In this document: in pieces, positions 30,671 to 38,571 of the stretch
How positions within the stretch are numbered: the stretch's first letter is position 1
Layout: each line of letters begins with the position of its first letter
Source: Planctomycetaceae bacterium
Lineage (GTDB): Bacteria; Planctomycetota; Planctomycetia; Pirellulales; Thermoguttaceae
Length of the DNA: 50,369 nucleotides
Assembly (NCBI GenBank): GCA_012719125.1
Contig: JAAYAY010000149.1
Location: 1-50,369, forward strand
Direction: 5' to 3'
Translations under genes and position numbers: made by a program
Notes under the pieces: generated by a model
Databases searched by the model: none
Told to the model about the DNA's origin: nothing
Seen by the model: only the letters and a program-made list of their open reading frames with translations

Positions 30671-33382
30671 ATGCCGCGTTCCCGCTCCCGCCGTCTGCTG
30701 CTTGCCACCCTACCCGTCGTGGGTGTTGCGATTCTTGTTGCCGCGGCGTACGTCGTCGATTGGCTGACCGCCATGCCCGCGGGGCGCACGGCGACCTACG
30801 TGGGCCGCGCAAAGTGTGCCGAGTGCCACCAGAAGGAAACGGATCTTTGGCGGGATTCCGACCACGATCTGGCGATGGACCAGGCCACCCCTCAGACGGT
30901 TCTGGGTGATTTCGAAAATGCGGAGTTCACGCACATTGCGTTCGACGACCTGATCAAGCTGACTGATACGGAACTCGCCGAGGTCGTGCGCGCCGTGCCG
31001 CTCGAGGTATGGACCGTGGCTTTGACCGACGCCCAGGCGGATCTCCGCGGCGCCGTGTTCGCCAAGCTGAGCGAAGAGGCTCGGAGAGAGGCCGCGGCCG
31101 CGATCGCCTGGCTCGAAGGAAGCCACGACGCCAGCCTCGCCACCGAGTCGGACAAGGAGCCTTCCCAGCAGGGCGAGGCCGAGTTCCTAGCCGCAGGCCA
31201 TCGAGTCGTGCGGCCTTGCGACGTGACCGATGCGCAGCAAGCGATCGGCGATGCTGCCCGGCGGTTGGCGCGAGAAGGGCGAATCTCGCTCGATTTTGCC
31301 CTCAAATCGAAGATGACTCGCGAGGGCGATCAGTTCTTCATCACGACCGACAACCGACTGGGAGAGATGGAGAAGTTCCCGATCAAGTACGTTTTCGGAG
31401 TTCGCCCCTTGCAGCAGTACCTGGTCGAGTTTCCGGACGGCCGGATCCAGTGCCTGCCGATCACCTGGGATACGGAACGGCGGCATTGGTACCACCTCTA
31501 CCCGAAGGAGCCGATACCGCACGACGACCCGCTGCACTGGACCCGGTCGATGCAGAATTGGAACTATATGTGTGCCGAGTGTCACACGACGAACCTGGAA
31601 AAGAACTTCGATCTGGACACGAACACCTACCGTACCACGTGGTCGGAGATCGACGTCAGTTGCGAAACTTGCCACGGTCCCGGAAGCCTGCACGTGGAAT
31701 TGGCCGAGGGAGACGGGAAGTTCGGATTCTGGGACCGCCGCTACCGGTACGGATTGCCGAATCTGAAGGACGAGAACTCGCGCGTCCAGATCGAGAATTG
31801 CGCCCCCTGCCATTCCCGGCGCCGTATCGTCTATCCGAACGATCATTCCAGTCCCAAGTACATGGACTACTACCTTCCCGAGATTCTCGACAACAATCTC
31901 TACTACGCAGACGGCCAGGTTCTCGAGGAAGACTACGTCTATGGATCGTTCATCCAGAGCAAGATGTACGACAACAACGTGCGCTGCGCCGATTGCCACG
32001 ACCCCCATTCGGTGAAGGTGAAGTTCAACGACAATCGGCTTTGCACCCAATGCCACACGAAGGCCCAGTACGACACAGTACTCCATCACTTTCATCCCGA
32101 TTCGACCAAACCGGGCACGCTTTGCGTGGAGTGTCACATGCCGGACACGAAGTACATGGTGGCCGACCCGCGGCGCGACCACAGTCTGCGCGTGCCCCGC
32201 CCGGATCTGACGGTGGCGTTGGGAATCCCCAACGCCTGCAACGGGTGTCACCACGATCGCGGCAAAGGGGAGACGGCCCAGTGGGCGACCGACCAGGTGC
32301 GCACCTGGTATGGGGAGAAACGCGGCCAGGAGGACCATTTTGCCTACGGGATCGCGGCCGGGCGAGCCCTTGTTCCTGAAGGGGAGATGAGACTCGCACG
32401 AACGGCTCGCGACCCGAACGTCCGCGCCACGGTTCGAGCCAGTGCGGTATCGCTCCTTTCCGGTTACGGCAGCAGCCGCGCGCTTGCAGAAGCCATCCAT
32501 GCTTTGGAGGATGAGGATCCGCTGGTACGTGCCACGGCCGTCCGCAGCCTTCAGTACGCGCCCGGCCCGGAGCTATTTCGTCGGCTCGCCCCGATGCTGC
32601 ACGACCCGGTGCGAGCGGTACGCGTGGAGGCAGCTCGCCTGTTGGCCCAGGTACCCCGTTCGGAGTTCAACCAGGAGGACCTCTCGGCTTTCGATGCGGC
32701 GTTGGAGGAGTATCGGGTCGGCCAAGGTGCGGTTGCCGACCAGGCCGCCGCCCATCTGAATCTTGCCGTGGTCGACACGAACCTGGCCCAGGCCCATTTC
32801 GGTGCGCCGGGTCGTCCGGATCCCAAGTATCTCGCGCTGGCCGAGAAGGAGTATCGAATCGCGCTGCGGATCGAGCCCGACTTCATTCCGGCTCGGATCA
32901 ATCTGGCGATGTTGTGCGATTCACTCGGCAGAAAGGACGAGGCGGAATCGCTGTTCCGCAAGGTCGTCGAGTTGGATCCGGAGTTGGCCGAGGCCCACTA
33001 CTCCCTGGGCCTACTCATGGCGGAAGACGAGAGCCGAATGGAGGAGGCGGTTGGATTCCTGGGCCGCGCGGCGGAACTCTCACTCGACAACGCCCGAATT
33101 CACTACAACTACGGTCTGGCGCTACAAAAACTCGATCGTTGGGAGGAGTCGGAAAAAGCTCTTCTTAAGTCGGTGCGGATTTCGGGACCGAGCGAAGCGA
33201 GTCTTGACGCGCGGTATGCGCTGGCGCTTCTGTACGCGAGACAGGGGCAATGGGACCGTGCGACGGCCTGCGCGGAGCAGCTTGTGCGAATTCAGCCGCA
33301 TCATCCCCAGTGGCAGCAGTTTCTTGAGAACCTGCGTGCCCAGGTTAGCCGCGAGGCGCCGAGTGGACCGCCAGCTCCCTGA
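30671..33382 (+). CDS. Octaheme cytochrome c with TPR repeats and inserted FliG-C-like domain
   Basis: The 903-residue form starts at the ATG at 30671. A TTG at 30647 is also in frame. A signal anchor lies at ~10-30. Eight CXXCH heme motifs sit at residues 49, 301, 331, 377, 439, 458, 485 and 523. A HEAT-like part (~555-680) and TPR repeats (~690-890) follow. This is the cytochrome_C554-like/TPR layout frequent in planctomycetes. Between heme 1 and the conserved FGVRPLQQYLVEFPDGR segment, where relatives have only a short link, ~120 extra residues (88-210) resemble the C-terminal domain of FliG. The protein should be periplasmic and membrane-bound, in electron transfer. Partners are unknown. 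Confidence 0.88.
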   Translation: MPRSRSRRLLLATLPVVGVAILVAAAYVVDWLTAMPAGRTATYVGRAKCAECHQKETDLWRDSDHDLAMDQATPQTVLGDFENAEFTHIAFDDLIKLTDTELAEVVRAVPLEVWTVALTDAQADLRGAVFAKLSEEARREAAAAIAWLEGSHDASLATESDKEPSQQGEAEFLAAGHRVVRPCDVTDAQQAIGDAARRLAREGRISLDFALKSKMTREGDQFFITTDNRLGEMEKFPIKYVFGVRPLQQYLVEFPDGRIQCLPITWDTERRHWYHLYPKEPIPHDDPLHWTRSMQNWNYMCAECHTTNLEKNFDLDTNTYRTTWSEIDVSCETCHGPGSLHVELAEGDGKFGFWDRRYRYGLPNLKDENSRVQIENCAPCHSRRRIVYPNDHSSPKYMDYYLPEILDNNLYYADGQVLEEDYVYGSFIQSKMYDNNVRCADCHDPHSVKVKFNDNRLCTQCHTKAQYDTVLHHFHPDSTKPGTLCVECHMPDTKYMVADPRRDHSLRVPRPDLTVALGIPNACNGCHHDRGKGETAQWATDQVRTWYGEKRGQEDHFAYGIAAGRALVPEGEMRLARTARDPNVRATVRASAVSLLSGYGSSRALAEAIHALEDEDPLVRATAVRSLQYAPGPELFRRLAPMLHDPVRAVRVEAARLLAQVPRSEFNQEDLSAFDAALEEYRVGQGAVADQAAAHLNLAVVDTNLAQAHFGAPGRPDPKYLALAEKEYRIALRIEPDFIPARINLAMLCDSLGRKDEAESLFRKVVELDPELAEAHYSLGLLMAEDESRMEEAVGFLGRAAELSLDNARIHYNYGLALQKLDRWEESEKALLKSVRISGPSEASLDARYALALLYARQGQWDRATACAEQLVRIQPHHPQWQQFLENLRAQVSREAPSGPPAP

Positions 33383-33428
33383 GACGACGTCTTGGCGAGC
33401 CTGCCCCGGACGCCCGCCAAGAAATGAA

Positions 33429-33463
33429 GCACGCGGCGCCTTGCAGGGGAGGACGCCGCGTGC
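33429..33463 (-). terminator. Terminator downstream of the chemoreceptor gene
   Basis: A ten-base stem GCACGCGGCG/CGCCGCGTGC (33429-33463), followed on the minus strand by TTCATTTCTT, 28 bases after the stop. It may also end transcription of the cytochrome gene from the other side. Confidence 0.7.
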
Positions 33464-33490
33464 CTGCGGGAGTTGTTCTTTTCGATCGCG

Positions 33491-35611
33491 TCAGGCGGTG
33501 CCGTTGGCACCCGCGGCGGTCGTCTGCATCCGGGATGTGCCGTCGACCCTGAAGCGTGCCACCAGATCGCGGAGCGTAGCGGCTTGGGCTCCCAGTTCCT
33601 CGCTGCTGGAGGCCATCTCTTCGCTTCCGGCGGCCGTCTGCTCGGTGACTTCCGTGACGCCCTGAATGGCGCCGGAGACTTCGCGGGCGTTGTTGGCCTG
33701 TTCGACGGTTGCCGAAGCGATTTCGGCGATCATGGCGGCGGTCGACTCGACTCCGCTGACGATTTGCTCGAGGGCCTTACCGGTTTCCTCGCTGAGCCGC
33801 GATCCTTCCGCCACCCGTTGCGACGACTCCTTGATCAAGCCGGAAATTTCGCCGGCCGCCCGGTTGGAGCGTTCGGCCAGCTTGCGGACCTCGTCGGCCA
33901 CAACAGCAAAGCCCATACCGTGTTCGCCGGCCCGGGCCGCCTCAATCGCGGCATTCAGGGCCAGCAGGTTGGTCTGGCTGGCAATCTCCGAGATAACCTG
34001 GATAATCTCGCTGATCTGCTCGGAACTGGTGCGGATCAGTTCCATGGCCTCGACCGACTTGGCGACGGCGGTGCCGCCGGCTCTTGCCAGCGAGTTGGTG
34101 TCGCCGGCGGCCTCATTGGCCTTCTCGGCATTGGTCTTGACCGCGTCGATACTTCGAGCAAGCTCTTCAATCGAAGCGCTCATTTCTTCGACGCTGGCGC
34201 CTTGGGTTTGAGCGCCCGTCGCCAGGGTCTGGGAACTTTCGGCGATCACCCGGCTGCCTTCGGTGAATTGGGCGGCGCTTTCGGTGACCTGCCCGATGAT
34301 TCCCGACAGATCCCGCAACATCCGGTCGATGCCGGCTGCCAGTTCGTCGATCGCCTCGTTGCCGTCGACGGTGACGCGTTTCGTCAAGTCGCCTTCGGCG
34401 GCGGCCGCCACGATCTCCAGCAGGCTGTCGACCTTGCGGCGAATTTCTTCAGCCTTCTGCCGGTCCTGCTCGGCACGGTGGCGTTCCTGTTCGGCAAATT
34501 CCTCTTTGCGGCGATTCTCTTCCTCCACGCGTTTTCGTTCCACCTCGGCCTGCTCGGCCTCCAATCGGCGTTGTTCTTCGGCCGCACGGCGTTCCAGTTC
34601 CGCCCGTTCCTCGCGGGCCTTCTGCTCGCGTTCCGACGCCTCGCGAATGTCGTCGAAGGCCTTTTGGGTATTGGCGATGGACGTATTGATCGCATCGGCC
34701 ATTTTTCCCAGTTCATCCTTGCTGCGGATGTCGGCCGGCTTGCTGAAGTCCTGGTTGGCCAGGGCGGTGACGCTTTCCACGCAAACGGCGATCGGCTTGG
34801 TGATCCGGCGTGCAATGGAGAGTCCGGCAGCGATCAACACCACAGCAGCAATCACGCCGATCCCGACAAACAGGACGGTTCGCTGGAAGGCGGAGTTCTT
34901 GACGGCATCCGTGACCGCGAGCACGGAGTCTTTCTTTTGCGCCATCTTGGCTTGCTGCCGGTCGATACGGTCTTTCTTCAGGTTCACGTTGTTCAAGGCG
35001 GCTTCGACGGCTGTGGCTTGAGCCTGCTGCAGGCGGTCGATCACGTCGCGCATCACGTTGAACGACTTGTTGGCGGATCCCGTGTCGCTTGCCTTGCGGG
35101 CGAACATAAGCTTCTGCGGATCTTTGCTGTTTTCGACGACCTTTCGGGTCGCGTCACGCCACTGCTGAAAGGCCGGGGCAAACGTGGCATAGAGTTCCTT
35201 CGTTTCTGCGGTATCGAAGAACTCAGAGGCCGATCTCAGCCGCTGTTCGGCCTGGTCGATGTTCTCCAGATTGGCTGCATCGGCGGCAGCGATCTCTTCG
35301 TCCGTGGAAGCGGCGAGTGCCTGTTTCTCAGCGATCACTGCCTGGTGGACGTCGCGGTCGGCTTCGAGCATCAGTTCGATGCTGCGTTGCAGGTTCTGCA
35401 GGCGGGCGACGTCCGTATTGATCAACGGGAGCATGTCGTCGTCGATCAGCGGGGTAATCTCCTTGTCGATCAAGACGAGAAACTCGTCGTTGACGATCAC
35501 GTCCAGATTGCGGGTCAACGTTCGCAACGTCTGCCAGCCGACGACAATCAGCAGGGCGGAAGCGAGAACGGAGAGGCCCACCATGGTGAGGATTTTTTGT
35601 TTGACGCTCAT
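33491..35611 (-). CDS. Methyl-accepting chemotaxis protein
   Basis: The protein has 706 residues. Transmembrane helix 1 lies at ~8-30. A helical periplasmic ligand-binding region (~31-240) has long Gln/Ala/Asp-rich helices, and transmembrane helix 2 is at ~243-268. A HAMP segment begins [15 protein letters not shown] highly charged Glu/Arg coiled coil follows (~330-395), then a second HAMP-like part, and the signalling domain with the conserved hairpin tip [20 protein letters not shown]. It relays stimuli to CheA/CheW, which are not in this window. The sensor-domain fragment at 35710 lies just upstream on the same strand. Confidence 0.94.
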   Translation of the reverse strand: MSVKQKILTMVGLSVLASALLIVVGWQTLRTLTRNLDVIVNDEFLVLIDKEITPLIDDDMLPLINTDVARLQNLQRSIELMLEADRDVHQAVIAEKQALAASTDEEIAAADAANLENIDQAEQRLRSASEFFDTAETKELYATFAPAFQQWRDATRKVVENSKDPQKLMFARKASDTGSANKSFNVMRDVIDRLQQAQATAVEAALNNVNLKKDRIDRQQAKMAQKKDSVLAVTDAVKNSAFQRTVLFVGIGVIAAVVLIAAGLSIARRITKPIAVCVESVTALANQDFSKPADIRSKDELGKMADAINTSIANTQKAFDDIREASEREQKAREERAELERRAAEEQRRLEAEQAEVERKRVEEENRRKEEFAEQERHRAEQDRQKAEEIRRKVDSLLEIVAAAAEGDLTKRVTVDGNEAIDELAAGIDRMLRDLSGIIGQVTESAAQFTEGSRVIAESSQTLATGAQTQGASVEEMSASIEELARSIDAVKTNAEKANEAAGDTNSLARAGGTAVAKSVEAMELIRTSSEQISEIIQVISEIASQTNLLALNAAIEAARAGEHGMGFAVVADEVRKLAERSNRAAGEISGLIKESSQRVAEGSRLSEETGKALEQIVSGVESTAAMIAEIASATVEQANNAREVSGAIQGVTEVTEQTAAGSEEMASSSEELGAQAATLRDLVARFRVDGTSRMQTTAAGANGTA

Positions 35612-35709
35612 CAGTATCCAGTCTCCCAGTCAATTCGGTGAAATACGGGGGCGGGCGGTCCAGCAGTCACGAACGCACCCACCCGGCTTCGAGATTGAAG
35701 AGCAGGGGC

Positions 35710-35967
35710 TTAGATGCTGTCCACGGCCAACCCGTAGGTAACGGCGCCGATTGCCCGTCCGTTTTCGTCGATGATCGGCAACGAGATGTGCTGCATCGTT
35801 CGATTCGACGACTTGTCCAGCTTGTTCTCCCCAACGTCGATTCCGCCTTTGCCGTCCTTGCAGGAGTTCTGCCACTTGGGTTCGTCGCCTTGCCAGTAAT
35901 CGCTCGTCAATTGATTTTGGCCGACGTTGGCACCCTGGTTGTCCATGACGAATGTCTCGGCGATCCC
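35710..35967 (-). pseudogene. C-terminal fragment of a periplasmic Cache/PDC-type sensor protein
   Basis: From the residues ETFVMDNQGANVGQNQLTSD to GRAIGAVTYGLAVDSI the frame matches the last ~80 residues of small periplasmic PDC/Cache-type sensor proteins (NQGANV..TSDYWQGDE, ...GAVTYGL). The N-terminal half and a signal peptide are absent. Upstream, in any frame, no matching sequence was found. The open frame nominally starts at 36036 with non-homologous residues. I infer a 5'-truncated gene next to a chemoreceptor. Confidence 0.55.
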
Positions 35968-36485
35968 ACTTGAATCCAGGCGCCGCGGCAGACGCCCAAG
36001 AAGACGTTCTCCGTGGCGTCGTCCAGTCCGATTCACAGAAATCTAGGAAACAGTAGGTTGCGCAAGGGAGTCTGCGGGAAATTCTGGTGTGGTTTCGGAG
36101 AATACTGGCTTCCAATCCAAATCACAGCCCGCATTGCTGGCGCAACCTGAACGTGGCATGGCTGCAAGCTTTAACATCCGTATAGACCACGTCGAATGAG
36201 TGTCCTCTCGTTTGTGCAAGAGCCGACAGCATTGTCGGAGGGGGCAAAGCATGCGTATCGCTCTGCCGGATGCTCCAGAAATGGCCCGCGTATTTGGCCA
36301 TATCCGGCATCCAACGACACGACGCGATCTTACCTTCCCCTGCGTATCAACGTGTGCGGAGCTGGCGACCGCGGGCGACCGGTACGAGCCCGGTTTCTTG
36401 TGGTTCACACCGGTATCCTCGGTGATTCTCGCTGGCGACATCTGCATTCCCTATGCGATTAGTGTGGTTCAAGGAGATTCGTCAC
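35968..36485. other. Intergenic region upstream of the porin
   Basis: No reliable gene. It contains a small hairpin CCGACA-GCAT-TGTCGG (36222-36237) and a good GGAGGGGG site before an ATG at 36251. That frame runs into the porin gene in another frame and looks non-coding there. The porin promoter should be here, but I found no strong hexamers. Confidence 0.4.
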
Positions 36486-37898
36486 ATGGACGGAAGAGTC
36501 TACCGACAAGCGGCTGCAGCACTGGTCGTCGTTGCGATGCTTGGCTGCGTCGTGCCGGCGAGCGCCCAAGTGGTGATGCCGCTTCCCAGCGTACCCGATC
36601 CGGGCTATTTCTCTGTGCCTCAAGGTCCCGCGGTGAACACCCAATTGGCCTCGACGAGCACGTCGTCGACCTCGGACAAGAGCCTGGCCGAACAGATTGC
36701 CGAATTGCAGGCCTGGCAGGCGAAAGTGGAGGCGAGCGAGGCGGCGGCTAAGAAGAAAGCGGCAGGGGCTCCCACTGTGAAGATCGGGGGCCGGATCTTT
36801 GCCGACACGGCGATGTTCTCGCAAAATGCGGCCAGTGTTGCCCAGGGCGTCGATGCCGAGAACGGACTCGAGATGCGAGCGGCCTGGCTCGATGCGACGG
36901 GTTCCGCCTTCGATGTGATTGGTTACAAGCTCCAGTTCGATCTGTCGGGGCAAACCAGCTTCAAGGACGTATTTCTCGAAATCAAAGAACTCCCGGTTCT
37001 CAATGCCGTACGTATCGGCCACTTCAAGGAGCCGTTCGGTCTCGAACAGATGACTGCAACGAAGTACACGTCGTTCATGGAACGATCGCTCGGCGATGCG
37101 GGCGTCTTCGTGCCGGCTCGTAACATGGGCGTGATGGCTTACGATTGCTCGGAGAACGAGCGAATGACGTGGGCCATCGGGGCGTTCGCAAGCGAGCAAG
37201 GCGACAAACCACCGGCAACTTCTGAAGACCACGCCGGGACTGCCCTGACGATGCGTACCACCTTCCTTCCCTGGTACGACGAGGCAACGGAAGGCCGAGG
37301 CCTGCTGCACACGGGAGTGGCCTACAGCTATCGGGCCGTGGGTGACGAAACCCTTCAACTTCGCGCACGTCCCGAAGCCCACCTTGGTCCCTACATCCTC
37401 GACACCGGCACGATCGACGTGGACAACTACCATCTCGCCGGCGCTGAACTGGCCTACGTCTACGGGCCGTTCTCGGCTCAGTCGGAACTGTTTCACGCCA
37501 ACCTCGACATGATCGGCGCACCGAACGTCGACTTGGACGGCTGCTATGTCTTCTTCAGCTACTTCCTCACGGGCGAGACGCGTCCCTACAAGCGGAACGC
37601 AGGCGCGTTTAACGATCGAGTTCGCCCGCACGAGAATTTCTTCCGAGTTCGCGGCGAAGACGGCTGCGCGATCACCGGGAAAGGCGCCTGGGAAATCCTC
37701 TACCGCTACTCCTATGTCGACCTGAACGACGGAGTTGTCGCGGGCGGCCGAGCCAGCGACCACACCTTCGGACTGAACTGGTATCTGACTCCGTATACGC
37801 GGATGATGTTCAACTACGTCCACTCCACGGCCGATCGCGGCGGAGTGGACGACGGTGTGGTCAACGTGTTCGAGATGCGGGCACAGGTTGACTTCTGA
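36486..37898 (+). CDS. Outer-membrane porin, OprP/OprO-like
   Basis: The protein has 470 residues from the ATG at 36486, preceded by AAGGAGA at 7 bases. The signal peptide (1-26) ends near PASAQVV. A coiled-coil/linker (LAEQIAELQAWQAKVEASEA) precedes the barrel. The barrel follows the Porin_O_P family (PF07396): VKIGGRIFADTAMF, FKDVFLEIKELPVLNAVRIGH, FKEPFGLEQMTATKYTSFM, repeated aromatic strand ends, and a last strand VNVFEMRAQVDF ending in Phe, as required for barrel assembly. Family members transport phosphate or pyrophosphate. Selectivity cannot be read here and no Pho-box was seen. It is followed 35 bases later by a Cys-rich exported protein. Confidence 0.88.
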   Translation: MDGRVYRQAAAALVVVAMLGCVVPASAQVVMPLPSVPDPGYFSVPQGPAVNTQLASTSTSSTSDKSLAEQIAELQAWQAKVEASEAAAKKKAAGAPTVKIGGRIFADTAMFSQNAASVAQGVDAENGLEMRAAWLDATGSAFDVIGYKLQFDLSGQTSFKDVFLEIKELPVLNAVRIGHFKEPFGLEQMTATKYTSFMERSLGDAGVFVPARNMGVMAYDCSENERMTWAIGAFASEQGDKPPATSEDHAGTALTMRTTFLPWYDEATEGRGLLHTGVAYSYRAVGDETLQLRARPEAHLGPYILDTGTIDVDNYHLAGAELAYVYGPFSAQSELFHANLDMIGAPNVDLDGCYVFFSYFLTGETRPYKRNAGAFNDRVRPHENFFRVRGEDGCAITGKGAWEILYRYSYVDLNDGVVAGGRASDHTFGLNWYLTPYTRMMFNYVHSTADRGGVDDGVVNVFEMRAQVDF

Positions 37899-37933
37899 GC
37901 AATGGAAACGCGACTCTCAAGGAGATAACCGCG

Positions 37934-38500
37934 ATGAAAACACTGATATGGTCGTCGACGTTCTTTCTGCTCCTCGCCGGAACCGTATCCGCCGGCGATG
38001 CTTGTCCGCAACCCGCCTGTTGCGAGCCCGAGCAGGCGTGTTGCGGCAAATGTGGCGGCGCGTCGATCTGCAAGATCGTCTGCGAGATGAAGAAGGTCAA
38101 GAAGACGGTCTGGACCGTCGAATGTGAGGAGTTCTGCACGATGCTGCCGGGCTGCGGCCCGTTGGGCGGGCTCTGCTGCCGCGACTGCGGCGACCAGTGC
38201 GGCGACTGCAATTCGTGCGGTCTCGACGAATGCTGTGGAGGACCTTCTTGCGATCCTTGCGCCTCGCTGAAACGGCCCATGCATCCGCCGACATGCGGAA
38301 AGGTGCGTACGCGCAAGACACTGGTGAAGAAAGACATCACCTGCGAAGTGCCGGTGTACAAGACGGTTGTGGTTTGCGCCGCCGGATGCGGCGTGTGTGG
38401 GGCCGAGGCCGCGAGCGAGCTCGCCGCGCCGATTCCCGCCAGTCAGACGGCAACCGCTGCTCCCCTGCCTCCTGTTGTGCGAAGCGGGATAGTTCGCTGA
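37934..38500 (+). CDS. Exported Cys-rich protein, planctomycete type
   Basis: The protein has 188 residues with AAGGAGAT upstream. A signal peptide (1-20, ending VSAGDA) is followed by ~32 cysteines, often paired (CCEPEQACCGKCGG, CCRDCGDQCGDCNSCGLDECC). Near the end is a segment KDITCEVPVYKTVVVCAAGCG. The CEVPVYK-V-V motif recurs in several planctomycete exported proteins of unknown role. Disulfide-rich, probably a wall or envelope structural protein. It follows the porin at 35 bases on the same strand, so the two may be co-transcribed. Confidence 0.8.
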   Translation: MKTLIWSSTFFLLLAGTVSAGDACPQPACCEPEQACCGKCGGASICKIVCEMKKVKKTVWTVECEEFCTMLPGCGPLGGLCCRDCGDQCGDCNSCGLDECCGGPSCDPCASLKRPMHPPTCGKVRTRKTLVKKDITCEVPVYKTVVVCAAGCGVCGAEAASELAAPIPASQTATAAPLPPVVRSGIVR

Positions 38501-38523
38501 GCTGTCCGGTACGCTTGAACGAG

Positions 38524-38560
38524 ACGGCCGCCCTCGCTCCCCTTGGGCGGCCGTTTTCTT
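38524..38560. terminator. Strong terminator between the Cys-rich gene and mutS
   Basis: A ten-base stem ACGGCCGCCC/GGGCGGCCGT (38524-38554) followed by TTTCTT on the plus strand. It lies between convergent genes. Confidence 0.8.
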
Positions 38561-38571
38561 GGGGGGAGTCG

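Noticed and set aside
36251-36751. Plus-strand frame with a strong GGAGGGGG site before the porin
   Set aside because: The product matches nothing I know and half of it overlaps the porin in another frame with Arg/Ser/Gly-rich shadow composition.
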